The translations under genes were made by a program, and so were the position numbers. From Anodontia alba (taxonomy: Eukaryota > Mollusca > Bivalvia > Lucinida > Lucinidae), in the NCBI GenBank assembly GCA_964016985.1, contig OZ024828.1:85514308-85578307 (forward strand): 64,000 nt of DNA, written 5' to 3'. Every line of letters starts with the position of its first letter. Within the stretch, counting starts at the first letter, position 1. The notes under the pieces were generated by a model. That model saw only the letters and a program-made list of their open reading frames with translations, was not told where the DNA came from and ran no database searches. Below are positions 50,761-60,639 of this stretch, piece after piece.

Positions 50761-51496
50761 TACATGACATGACTCCTCAGTTGGAATCCACCTGCAATGA
50801 AAAAGGCACACATGAAGTTTATATGAAAGTTTACTCACAGTTCACAAAAACGTACTTCCCACCACCAGCCACGGACGAGCTCTAAAAACTGAACTGTCAA
50901 AAATGCATAATTTGGCTTCTAGGCAGGGGTTGGATGTGAATGTAAAGCCCCCAAGACTCGCTCCACCAGCATCATTTAAAATATTTTTTAAGATATTCCT
51001 CTTTAGTTTGAAGACAAATTGAAAAAAGAAAAAAGTATTAGAAAGTATAGGGAGCAAGATCCTTTTTCTGTGACTTGTATATAACTGGACGTTGTTAATT
51101 TTAATTTGTACAAAAACAGCAAAAAAGTCTTGCCACATGTCAGCCATATGGCATGTCATCAGTGATTGCCTAATTAAAATTCGATTTAATTAATGGCTGT
51201 GTAAAAAAAAAAAAGAAAATCTGTGGCATTCTGTGATCTGTGACAAGCATGTAGAAAAACTCCGTTTTAACCAGATATCCATGTTTGTAATCACCAAGTT
51301 AGTGCCTTTTTTCCTCTGAATCATACAGAATCTGACTTATTTAAGAGTTAAAAATGTGTAAATTTTGTTAGATGGCTTTTCCGTCATTCTAGTTATTATT
51401 ATTATTTTTTTTTTTTTCAGTGGGAGGAGCACCGCCCCAGCCCCACCTCCTCGCACACACAAATACATTATCATTTTGATGATACATGGATGTAGG

Positions 51497-51497
<1 letters not shown>
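50761..51497. other. No gene established
   Basis: The minus frame 50842-51159 is unsupported. The T-rich tract 51393-51418 and A-rich tract 51194-51207 are low-complexity. Confidence 0.4.
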
Positions 51498-51541
<44 letters not shown>

Positions 51542-51552
51542 CACACACGCAC
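51498..51552. repeat. (CA)n microsatellite
   Basis: About 19 CA dinucleotides with a TAGA interruption near the end. Confidence 0.97.
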
Positions 51553-52284
51553 AAGCTGTCAAATTTTAAAGAAAGAGAATAATGGGCTAATTTTTTTACT
51601 GATTTGAGAATTTCAGACCCCACCCTAACCCCAGTCCAGACCACCCTCCACCCTCTTGTAACCTCTGCAACAATTACTGTTATTGGTTGAAAACATCACC
51701 GAAGTAACACCAATCTGACCAAAGTACCTTAGTGCGACGGTTGGAATTTGTAAGGGTACGTATTTCGTGCAGAAGGTTATGTAAACACGACCAACAAAAT
51801 GTGCACGAAGACTTATTTTATTAGGGTACTTATGAAGCTCTTGTCCTTATTTATAATTTTTACAAACCAGACAACTGAATTATATATATGACGAGGCTGA
51901 CGTTTGTAAGGCAACTTTTTTGGCCCTTATTTATTATTGACTAGGATTGCAATAGGTTACAAAACGCACAAATGCAATGTACCATGAAAACAAACGCATT
52001 TTAAGGTAGGGTGGAGGCATTTCTTGTCCTTATTTCTTATTAGTTACACACGCTTACAAATCAAACAACCAACATGTGTTATTAGAAGAAACTGTACTTT
52101 GTAAAAGTACTTACGTTGTGGACTTATTTATAATTTATTTCAAAAGTACAAACCAGACAACTGAAATGTGCTATAAGAAAGGTACTTATTTCCTGTCTTT
52201 CGCTTATTTATCATTGGTTAGAAAACGCTACAAAGGAAACAATTGAAACGTACCATAAGAAGCGACTGGAAATCGTAAGGGTAC

Positions 52285-52430
52285 ACTGAAGCCTGTCTTA
52301 AAGATCACGACATCCTTTGTTAAGAGACCATCCGAAAACTATAAAAAAAAAAAAAGACTAAAATCTGTTAATTCCGTCCTATATTAAGAGACCACATGGC
52401 CTGGATTGCCTTTTTAGACAGGGTTGACTC
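52285..52430. mobile_element. 'CAAACCTGT'-type MITE, diverged
   Basis: GAAGCCTGTCTTAAAGATCA on the left and TTTTTAGACAGGGTTGACTC on the right, matching the element at 3605-3785. AAGAGACCA occurs twice inside. Inserted in the 106-bp array. Confidence 0.6.
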
Positions 52431-52439
52431 TAATTATTT

Positions 52440-53128
52440 CCTGTCCTTATTTATCGATGGCGGCTCGGTGGCGGCCTCTTCGTGAAGCTTTAACCGGTTG
52501 GTTGGGGCTTGGCGATATGCATTTGGCTTGGCCCGCGTGGTTCAACTGTTGGTTTTCGTTTGCTCTGGCATACGGTGGAGTTGGCCATGGGTACTCGCCT
52601 TTGTTTGTTATAGTGATTAATTTGAATTTTATGTTTTCGCTTGAATACGTTGACTAAGTTGTGGGCCTTTATGCGAGCCGAGTTTTTTTTTTTTGTGTGT
52701 GTTTCTGTGTTGGGGGTGGCGTCGGGACCCGGGGTGGGGTTGGCTGGCTGTGGGGGTGCTTTAGCCCCCTTCCCCCCCCCCCCCCCCCCACCCCCGGTGG
52801 TCTACTCTACTGACTGTTTTAAGGCGGTGGTCCTGTTGTTAGTCTTACTCTTTGTTGCTTTGTGGTTTATTCTACGAGGCGATTTGTTTTATGTCTTAGC
52901 TTGTGTTATTTTGTTCTTGTGTTTTTCAGTCCTTTTAACATTGCGATTACCTCGCTTGGGGAAGAGAGAGCTAATCTTAGTGCTTTTCGTACGTTTGTTC
53001 GATTTGCGCTTGTTTGGTTTTGTCTGTTTCCTCTTCCTCTTGGTGTCTGGGAAGGGCTGCGGTTTATGATTGTGGCACACCCTGGGCTTTTCTCTTACCT
53101 TTCTTTTTTTTTTTTTTTTTTTTTTTAA
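52440..53128. other. GT-rich block ending in poly-T, inserted in the array
   Basis: Array units stop at TTATTTATCGATGG (52440-52457) and resume at about 53130. The block is strongly G+T-rich on the plus strand, has a C17 tract (52773-52790), and ends in about 24 T. CGGCTCGGTGGCGGCCTCTT and GGGAAGGGCTGCGGTTTATG loosely resemble motifs at 60660-61200. The plus frames inside (52641-53069) are hydrophobic by composition and I do not regard them as a gene. Possibly a retroposed transcript. Confidence 0.5.
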
Positions 53129-53368
53129 TCACTGGTTACACTGCAACGGAAATATGCTATCAGGCGGTCAAATGTAAGAGTGTTAATTTCTTGTCCTTAT
53201 TTATAATTGGTTGTATACGTCTACAAGAGGTTACAAACAACACCCCTGAAATGTGCTGGTCAAACAAGGAGCTCAAATTTGTAAGAGCGCTTATTTCTTG
53301 TCCTTATCTATCATTGATCACATACGGCCACAAGATGTCACAAAAAAAAGGAAAAAAAAAAAAAAAGA

Positions 53369-53393
53369 AGAGAGAGAGAGAGAGAGAGAGCAA
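53369..53393. repeat. (GA)n tract within the array
   Basis: About ten GA dinucleotides flanked by A-rich runs. Confidence 0.9.
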
Positions 53394-55225
53394 AAAAAAC
53401 AACAAAAAAAAAAAAAAAAAAAAAACAAACAAACAAAAAAAAACCTGAAATATGCTATTCAAAAAGGAGCTCAAATTTGTAAGTGTGTTTATTTCTTGAT
53501 CTTATTTATCATTGGCAACATACGGCTACAGGTGGTTACAAACAAAACAACTGAAATGTGCTGTTTAAAGAAGTTCAGATTTATAAAGGTGTTTATTACT
53601 TGCTCTTATTTATCATTGGCTACATGCGGCTACAGGTGGTTACAAACAAAACAACTGAAATGTGCTATTTGAAGAAGTTCTGGTTTGTAAGGGTGTTTAT
53701 TTCTTGCCCTTATTTATGATTGGCTACATACGGTTACAGGTGGTTACAAAAAAAAACAAAAAAAAAAAAAAAAACTGAAATGTGCTAATAAAAGAAGTTC
53801 AGGTTTGTAAGGGTGTTTATTACTTGCCCTTATTTATCAATGGCTACATACGGCTACAAGATCTTACAAACAAAACAAACGAAATGTGCTATTTAAAGAA
53901 GTTCAGATTTGTAAGCGTGGTTATTTCTTGTTCTTATTTCTTGTTGGCTACAAACGGCTACAAAGATGTTACAAACAAAACAACTGAATGTGCTATTTAA
54001 AGAAGTTCAGATTTGTAAGTGTGTTTATTTCTTGTTCTTATTTATAACTGGCTACATACGGCTACAAAGATGTTACAAACAAAATTGAAATGTGCTTTTT
54101 AAAGAAGTTCAGATTTGTAAGGGTGTTTATTTCTTGATCTTATTTATAACTGGCTACATACAGCGACAAGTAAGTAAAACACACAACTGAAATGTGCTAT
54201 TTAAAGAAGTTCAGATTTGTAAGGGTGTTTATTTCTTGATCTTATCTATCATTGGCAACATACGGCTACAAGATATTACAAATAAAACAACTGAATCAGC
54301 TATTTAAAGAAGTTCAGATTTAAAAGTGTGTTTAGTTCTTATTCTTATTCATCATTGGCTACATACGGCTACAAGTGGTTACAAACAAAACAACTGAGCT
54401 GTGCTAGTTAAAGAAGTTCAAATTTGTAAGGTTTATCACTGGCTACAAACGGCTACGAGTGGTTACAAACAAAACAACTGAAATAGTCTATTTAAAGAAG
54501 TTCAGATTTGTAAGTGGTTTTATTTCTTGATCTTATTTGTCATTGGCTACATACGGCTACAAGATGTTACAAACAAAACAACTGAAATGTGTTATTAAAA
54601 GAAGTTCAGATTTGTTAGTGTGTTTATTTCTTGTTCTTATTCACCATTGGCTACGTACGGCTACAAGTGGTTACAAACAAGACAACTGAAAGGTGCTATT
54701 AAAAGAAGTTCAGATTTGTAAGGTGTTTATTTTTTTTTATCTTATTTATCATTGGTTACATACGGCTACAAGAAGTTACGAAGTTACAAACAAAACAACT
54801 GAAATGTGCTATTAAATTACATACGGCTAAAAGAATTTACAAAAAAAACAAAAAAAAAAAAAAACAAAAAAAAAACGGAAATGTGCTATTAAAAGAAGCC
54901 TAGATTTAAAAGAGTACATGTATTTATATCATATCCTTATTTATCATTGTTTACATACGGCTACAAGAGGTCACAAGCAAATGCATGAAATCTCAAATGT
55001 AGTTGTGGCCATAGTACCCAAGCCGTAATCCAAACTCATAAATCCATAAACGAATGACGAATCAGAATGTTCAGACCAACAGACATGGACCCCAGAATAA
55101 AGCGTGTAATCAGGCGTCCGCGGATAGTAAGCATTACTTGGTAAGCAAGCTTCGCCCACCATGCCCATAGGCCTGAACGAAGGAAATATCGTTAGAAGCG
55201 TATGTCCGGGCTTTGGGAAGTCTAC

Positions 55226-55905
55226 TTATGGCGCGTCATTGGCAAAAACATCAGAAACAATTCTGGAAACTGCCACATTGTAGGGATTGACTCGATCATG
55301 ATGTCTCCCATAGAATTTCTTAAGTGTTGCTACTAGTTTGGTTTTTTGATATCCCTGGCTCAACAACTTTGTAGTGAGCACTATCCCACGCTCCATGAAG
55401 TCCTGATAATTTGAACAGGCTCTGGCATAACGGATTAACTGTGAAACGTAAACGCCGTATGCTGGTGCAGAAGGGATATTACTGCTCAGGAATGAAAAGT
55501 TAACAATGGGAAAATTGAAGTCATCCCGTTTGTCATAAAGCCTAGTAGCAAGCTTTCCATTGTCAGTATAGAGATAACAATCCAAGTTATGAGGAGCAGG
55601 CTGCAGTCTCCGTTGTTTTCTTTATTTCAAGTTCACGTGGATAGATGAATTCTAAATACTCTGCAAATTTTGTGTTTTTCAGAGACAATACATCATCTAA
55701 ATGGAGCGCTGTGGTGCAGTGGTAAAGCGTCGGATTCGAGATCGATAGGTACCGGGTTCGATCCCCACTAACAGCAAGTGTTGTTTCCTTGAGCAAGAGA
55801 CTTTATCCACATTGCTTAGTACTGGTTTCTACCCAGGAAAAAAGAGGGCCACATGGAAGATTAGTACTAGATTACTAAATGTGTTACCCTCTATAAATAA
55901 GGTCG

Positions 55906-55943
<38 letters not shown>

Positions 55944-56463
55944 ATATCTGTAGGTGAAATTGAATTGTTGTGCGAGGTGTTTCTTGCCTGCTTGGAGGAC
56001 ACTTTGTACAAACCCCGCCTCATACGAGTATAAAAACAAGTCGGCAAGTAACGGTGCACAGTTAGTACCCATCGGTATGCCGATTGTTTGCTGAAATATC
56101 CATCCGCCGAACTCCACAAAAATATTGTCAATCAGATATTCCAGCATCTTTATGGCATCTGCCTCTGAGTATTTTTGTGGCGCCACCGAACGAAGTATGT
56201 GTCTTTGTAGCCAATGACAACATAGTGAAATCGACGGTTACCATTCTTGTGAAAGAAACACTGGTTGATAATTTCCTTTAATTTAGATTTCAATTTATCA
56301 TGAGGAATAGTAGTGTAAAGAGTAGAGAAATCGAAAGATTTTATACTGTTGACGGAATGAAGAGATTGTGCCTTTAGGTTTTCTAAAAGGTCTTTGGAGT
56401 TTTTCAGGATCCACATCTGATTAACACCACTTCTGCATATGCAGTGTCACAATACTTCTGAAG
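55226..56463 (-). pseudogene. Reverse transcriptase pseudogene (Penelope-like)
   Basis: Fragments in order on the minus strand: ENKITAVKEGLQKYC; after a shift, SFDFSTLYTTIPHDKLKSKL (RT motif A, with the LYTxIP form typical of Penelope-like RTs); after another shift near 56185, FQQTIGIPMGTNCAPLLADL (motif B); FNFTYRYL, then a SINE insertion, then DDVLSLKNTKFAEYLEF (motif C, split between L and DD); then LYDKRDDFNFPIVNFSFLSS and AYGVYVSQLIRYARACSNYQ of the thumb-like region, ending VSDVFANDAP. Two frameshifts plus the SINE make it non-functional. The class is inferred from motif A and overall pattern; another RT class is possible. Confidence 0.72.
55700..55945 (+). mobile_element. tRNA-derived SINE, family S4, inside the RT motif C
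   Basis: GGAGCGCTGTGGTGCAGTGG with A-box TGGTGCAGTGG, B-box GGTTCGATCCCC, then TTTCCTTGAGCAAGAGACTT, a block common in the conserved central domains of several metazoan SINEs. The tail is an (ATT)n tract (55908-55941). TAAAT flanks both sides, a possible short target duplication. It separates YL from DD of the reverse-transcriptase active-site motif on the opposite strand. Confidence 0.88.
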
Positions 56464-56505
56464 GCCTTCTTTAACTGCGGTTATCTTATTTTCTGGGGAA
56501 AATAT

Positions 56506-56760
56506 GAAATATATATATATCATCCATTTGTCGTCTTCTGAATTTGCCCATAGCGTGCGTGTTAAAATGAAATTCAAATTTGTCAGGCTACTCTCGTATT
56601 TCCTTTCTCTATTTATCACTGATTATACATGTATGTTTTTTTTCTTTTTTTATAGTTCGTCTGTCATTATTGACAATGACCAATCTTAATCAAATGCGAG
56701 AAATGCTACTGTTTGTGTGTTCTAAGATGACTGATTAGACCAACTCTAGCTCTAAACTAT
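56506..56760. repeat. Remnant of the array between insertions
   Basis: AAATTTGTCAGGCTACTCTC and TTTCTCTATTTATCACTGATT look like a diverged unit of the 106-bp array. A (TA)n tract at 56508-56520 and T-rich tract at 56636-56652. Confidence 0.5.
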
Positions 56761-56764
56761 CTGC

Positions 56765-57510
56765 TGCAGATGGAACAACAGAGGTCAGCGCAAGACAGCT
56801 CTGTTGGTGATGCCTTAGCTCTGGCTTAGCGCTATCACGTTTCTGCTCGGCTTCGCTGATTCTTTTTGCCTCATATTCATTAGTACCTCCTCTGATGAGG
56901 CCTCGCCACTTTGCTCGGTTCTGTGCAATTTGTTCTCACGACTCTGTTGGTATGTTGAAGTCTTTGAGGGAGGCTTTAAGGGAGGCTTTGAGGGTATCTT
57001 TGTATCGCTTCTTCTGACCACCATGGGAGCGTTTGCCCATTTCTAGTTCTTCATTGAGGATTTTCTTTGGCGGACGTTCCTAAGGCATCCTAACATGGCC
57101 TGTCCATCTTAACTGTGCAAATTTCAGAAGAGTATGTACACTCTGCATCCCTGCCCTTTTCAGGACTTCTCTGTCTGGAATCATGTCTTGCCACTTAATC
57201 TTTAAAAGTTTTCTAAGACAGCTTGTATGAAGCGGTTCAGCTTTTGGCGTGCCGTTGGTAAACTGTCCACGTTTTGCATGCATACAAAAATGTTTGGCAG
57301 CACCACAGCTCTGTAGACTTTCAGCTTTGTGTCAAGCCTGATTCCACTTCAAGCCTGATTCCACTTTTTGATGCTGATTGTGAGCACCCTTTGCCATGTC
57401 ATCAGCAAAGAGGAACTCGTCTAGCATCTCTGTCTGCACCTTGGATTTGGCTTGCAACCTTCTTAGGTTGAAAAGCTTCCCATCAAAGTGATGCCTAATA
57501 GGTATATCAT
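56765..57510 (-). pseudogene. LINE (non-LTR) reverse transcriptase, C-terminal fragment
   Basis: Minus strand: DGKLFNLRRLQAKSKVQTEM, then EFLFADDMA (the RT active-site FADD). A deletion jumps to KLKVYRAVVLPN-like sequence, then HTSCLRKLLKIKWQDMIPD, VLKRAGMQSVHTLLKFAQLR with WTGHV, then KKRYKDTLKASLKDFNIPTE and KWRGLIRGGTNEYEAKRISE. This order is that of RTE-like non-LTR elements often annotated as endonuclease/reverse transcriptase. Several shifts, stops and a local duplication (GGGAGGCTTTGAGG repeated near 56970-57000) make it dead. The 5' end is missing, as usual for LINEs. Confidence 0.8.
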
Positions 57511-57529
57511 TGTCACCATGACATGTATG

Positions 57530-57610
57530 TATACGGTTACAAGAAGTTACATACGATTGAACTTTGCTATAATTATCTGAACTGGGCTATAAAAAGAAGC
57601 CTGAATTTGT
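57530..57610 (+). repeat. Last fragment of the 106-bp array
   Basis: GTATACGGTTACAAGAAGTT and GGGCTATAAAAAGAAGCCTG match array units, showing that the retroelements inserted into the array. Confidence 0.75.
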
Positions 57611-57960
57611 CCTGGATCCCTGGTCCTAGAGTGCTCAGTATTAGGCACAAGAATTCAGTGCAAAACAACTTCTGAACGCACCCCTGGCACCCGATCTCCG
57701 CCGTCTTTTTGTTCTGTTGCTCTGCAGTATCTGATATCTTTGTAGGCAGACAACCGTGGGATCTGGTCGAACTTGGCAGATGCGCAGGATAGTCTGGGCC
57801 TTCGCTGTATGCATTCAATTGAACTCCAATGGCTCGAACATCTTTGGGGCCATAGAATTGTTTTTCTAGGCATGGGTATTTCGAGCCACTGAGGGTTAAT
57901 TAATGCCAGGTCAGGAGGCAACTGCATGCGTGGATAATTTCAGGATGTCTTTGCGATCCT
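57611..57960. other. No gene; open but unrecognised
   Basis: Two overlapping minus frames (57573-57818 and 57655-57927) are open, one reading NAYSEGPDYPAHLPSSTR. I suspect a decayed repeat rather than a gene; no motif or splice support. Confidence 0.3.
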
Positions 57961-58035
57961 CCAAAAAAATAATGTTATGTTGAGTGAACTCATTAGAATC
58001 GCCTCGATGATGCGATTCTAATAACTACACACGTC
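57961..58035. mobile_element. H1-like hairpin, diverged
   Basis: AACTCATTAGAATCGCCTCG and GATGCGATTCTAATAACT form an imperfect palindrome like the H1 turn region. Confidence 0.6.
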
Positions 58036-58053
58036 TGCCATATTATAATATTA

Positions 58054-58118
58054 CGTGACGTTTAGTGACGTCATTAGGTTCACTGACGTCAACCATAACG
58101 ACAGCATACGTGACGTCC
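58054..58118. promoter_or_regulatory. Cluster of CRE-like TGACGT motifs
   Basis: Within 65 bases: TGACGT at 58056, TGACGTCA at 58066 and 58084, and TGACGTCC at 58111. Full palindromic CREs bind CREB/ATF-type bZIP factors in animals. No adjacent gene start was found, so function is unproven. Confidence 0.45.
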
Positions 58119-58560
58119 TATACAACCAGTGTATCAAAACACTTGAGAATTCTCGATTTTTATCTTACCCTAGGTAGGATAAAAATTTCTATCCCAGGGT
58201 AACACCCAGGAATTCCTTATCTGGTGTGCAAGAAAAAACTTCCAGTAGTATCCATTCACCTTAAGAATGATATCTCGAGGACGCTACACCTAGAATGATT
58301 TATGGCTTGGTGGTACTCAATATGAGGGAACAAACAACATAAGTCCAGAGGCAGTTTGCTAAGTAAGTCGGAGGCCTTACAGCTAGGACAGCTGATGTGG
58401 CAGCTGTAGCCTTAAAGGGAATAGATACATCTTGTAGATTTTCGGGATTTTTACCAGTGAGACAACTTTTGTATCTTCCTGTTTGCTTTCTTGTATATCA
58501 GCTCCTCTCTGAAAAGGGATCTACTTAAAAGGAAAGAATTTGCTCCCAATTTTCCTTAAA
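58119..58560. other. No gene; short palindromes
   Basis: TTTTTATCTTACCCTAGGTAGG followed by ATAAAAATT (58156-58189) is palindromic, and TATCCCAGGGTA follows. Otherwise unassigned. Confidence 0.4.
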
Positions 58561-58562
58561 GA

Positions 58563-58629
58563 CCCAGCTAGCATTCTTTAAAAATCTATAGCGGCCCGCT
58601 ATAGATTTATAAAGAATGCTTACTGGGGA
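58563..58629. mobile_element. Hairpin MITE, family H5, short copy
   Basis: CCCAGCTAGCATTCTTTAAA pairs with TAAAGAATGCTTACTGGGG around ATAGCGGCCCGCTAT. Almost the entire 67 bases form one stem. Confidence 0.85.
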
Positions 58630-59216
58630 GCAGACTCCTTCTCAGAAGGGATCAAACAATTTTGACAAGAGTTGTCTCCTTGAAAGAGTATCTAGTCCCC
58701 TTAATTGGCCCACTTCCAGTTAGTACGTGCACCGAAAACAAAATGCCCTAGTGTATCATTCAATTCTGTTCGCGACCGCTCCAGCAATTGATACCTATTT
58801 TACCCTAAATATTGGGACACATCAACTCCCCACTATACTTGTCCTAAAAATTTAACAAGTTCACTTGGCTATCGCTTGATGTGTCTTAAACTGCTGGATG
58901 AGTGGCAAAAAGTATAGACCCTGATCAGACGCTGCGTTCTGCATTGTTTGTTCAGGCCTGTCTCTCCCAATACTTTGGTTAAATATGGTATGGAATTGCA
59001 AAACATCAGTTGGCAATTAAGTGTCTAAGAGTGGATCTCTGGTGTCAGAAACATACTTTAGACAGCTCACACTTCAGCAGATAATAAAAACTGGAAAATC
59101 CACCTTTGAAAGACCGGTGGAAGAAGGAAGTAAAGTGTCATATTCACAATAAAACAGAAAAATAGTGGAAAGAGGAATAAAGCTACAAGGACATCATTAA
59201 AGTACCTAAGCCCTGA
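58630..59216. other. No gene; H2 fragments
   Basis: ACCCTAAATATTGGGACACA and TGATGTGTCTTAAAC are inverted ends of a worn element. GACCCTGATCAGACGCTGCG (58917-58936) is half of an H2 core. Confidence 0.45.
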
Positions 59217-59325
59217 CCCAGCTAGCATTCTACATAAATCTACAGCGGGCCGTTTGCGGCCCGTCAGCTACCCTGACGGGCCGCTAACGGCCCGCTGTAG
59301 ATTAATGTAGAATGCTTACTGGGGA
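59217..59325. mobile_element. Hairpin MITE, family H5, long copy
   Basis: CCCAGCTAGCATTCTACATA and TGTAGAATGCTTACTGGGG are the outer stem. Inside, TACAGCGGGCCGTT pairs with AACGGCCCGCTGTA, and GCGGCCCGTCAG pairs with CTGACGGGCCGC. The loop is GC-rich and longer than in the 58563 copy. Confidence 0.88.
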
Positions 59326-59960
59326 GTCTGTTAGAGTAGGGAAGGTTCTACAGGCAGGAATAATTAATTACCATGCTGTACTGCATGCAGAGACGAAATC
59401 TAGGCTGTTGATATTAAAGTACATACCGTTTTTACCCTAGCTTTTCTGACACCTTACATTCTCTTGTCATACTTGTCTTGAATTTGATTAAGTTCATTCG
59501 ATAACTGTTGATGTGTATAAAAAATGGTGTATGAATAGCAAATAGTGTATACCGTCTGATCTGGGTCTACACTGTTTGCTGAAGCCTGTTTGTCCGAATA
59601 CTTAGAGTAAAATTATACGATGCACTTTACAGTTTAAAAGGCTAAACCTCAGTCCATTTCAAGTAAATCCAGCGTGTCAATTATGTAAAAATAGAAACCT
59701 GAAAGAAAATAACATTTTAGCTTCATGTTCTAGTTTTCAGTCCACCAGGAACATTTACATGTCACATAGAAAAATAAGTCTATTTTTGGGTAGTTCCGGA
59801 GAAACTGACTCCATCCTTGGTAAAAACTATTCCTAGATTCCAGAAGTCCTATAGTCGATCAGATTCTTCATTCCAGCTGGGAACAATCTGGATTCATAGT
59901 CAGGAATACATATAGAAATAACAAAATTACTGCAAAATCCACACATCAGAGAGCTTTGCG
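59326..59960. other. No gene; H2 half-hairpin
   Basis: TACCGTCTGATCTGGGTCTACACTGTTTGC region (59550-59580) is a single H2 arm. The remainder is unassigned A/T-rich sequence. Confidence 0.4.
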
Positions 59961-59964
59961 TAAG

Positions 59965-60100
59965 ACTAGGAAACCATGGTAGACCCAAATCAGACGCCAC
60001 AGAACGCGGCGTCTGATCAGGGTCTACACTGTTTGCCATTCGTGCTGCAATTTTAGACATACCATCAGGTAGTAAAAATAACTTTCTGCATTTAGTTTTG
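59965..60100. mobile_element. H2-type hairpin MITE, subfamily c
   Basis: AGACCCAAATCAGACGCCAC pairs across GAACGCGGCGTCTGATCAGG. TTTAGACATACCATCAGGTAG on the right is shared with 22420-22590. The minus frame 59833-60060 is a by-product. Confidence 0.75.
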
Positions 60101-60392
60101 TCATGTGTTGTTTACTTATTGTCATGCTGGTATTGTGGCCATCTCCTTCAATGCCTGTTCAAATTGCCTCCTGATTTCTTTCTCTTTTTACTTCTCTTTT
60201 TATTTCCATTGTTTACAATCGAGCCATAGTATACATACACCAAACTTTCCTTAAGGTTGTTGTCCATGTGATTATCATGACCAATGAAATCAAACCGCGC
60301 GTTTGTCATGTACGAAATCCATGTAATGGTTATTTATAACCGCGCTATTCTTGTCACTGTGACGTCAGAGTGCCGTGTAAAGAGAGTTGACT
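60101..60392. other. Spacer with a full CRE and TATA-like sequence
   Basis: TGACGTCA at 60360 lies about 25 bases downstream of TATTTATAACCGCG. No associated reading frame was found. CCATGTGATTATCATGACC and similar sequence are unassigned. Confidence 0.3.
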
Positions 60393-60397
60393 GGGAC

Positions 60398-60490
60398 ATT
60401 GGCAAACAGTGCAGACCCAGATCAGACGCCGCAAAACGCGGCGTCTGATCAGGGTCTTCACTGTTTGCTTAAATTACAGGAAGTTAAGGG
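60398..60490. mobile_element. H2-type hairpin, clean core
   Basis: GGCAAACAGTGCAGACCCAG ... GGTCTTCACTGTTTGC, with CAGACGCCGCAAAACGCGGCG at the turn. Near-perfect 32-bp stem. TTAAGGGTTAA on the right is a terminal motif. Confidence 0.88.
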
Positions 60491-60639
60491 TTAAATGAAA
60501 CTGTTTTAAGTCCCCGTTCAGGACTATTTCCCCAGCCTACACTCAAGAGACAATCGACACATCAGTGTTGTCAGTGCTTTGATTTTATATTCTTATATTA
60601 ATATCTAGAACTGCTTCAAGGGATAAGGATGAGGTTTCG

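Larger units (their letters stand above)
51640..54990 (+). repeat. ~106-bp tandem array (satellite-like)
   Basis: At least 20 units carrying TTTGTAAG(G/T)GTGTTTATTTC, TTGTTCTTATTTATCATTGG, CTACATACGGCTACAAG and ACAAACAAAACAACTGAAAT. Spacing is about 100-113 bp, clearest at 53460-54830. Units at 51660-52280 and 53130-53330 are older and more diverged. Poly-A/AAC expansions recur at the ACAAACAAAAC position (53391-53440, 53748-53775, 54838-54875). A last fragment lies at 57530-57600 beyond the retroelement insertions. Confidence 0.93.
54993..56505 (-). mobile_element. Penelope-like retroelement, 5'-truncated, broken
   Basis: Holds a degraded reverse transcriptase (56463-55226) and a 3' region (to 54993) whose last ~145 bases recur at 19838-19962. 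It lies inside the 106-bp array. The left (3') boundary is near ATCTCAAATG|TAGTTGTGGC; the right boundary is near 56505 where the frame meets (AT)n sequence. No GIY-YIG endonuclease domain is readable. Confidence 0.7.

Noticed and set aside
52641..53128. 142-codon hydrophobic frame resembling a membrane protein
   Set aside because: The G+T-rich composition forces Leu/Val/Phe codons. The frame crosses a C17 tract and a poly-T, and there is no supporting signal.
55697..55780. Possible tRNA gene in the RT region
   Set aside because: Head of the S4 SINE; the body and (ATT)n tail follow.
57573..57927. Overlapping minus frames (NAYSEGPDYPAHL...) as a gene
   Set aside because: Both frames are open and overlap. 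The sequence looks like a worn repeat and has no start or splice support.
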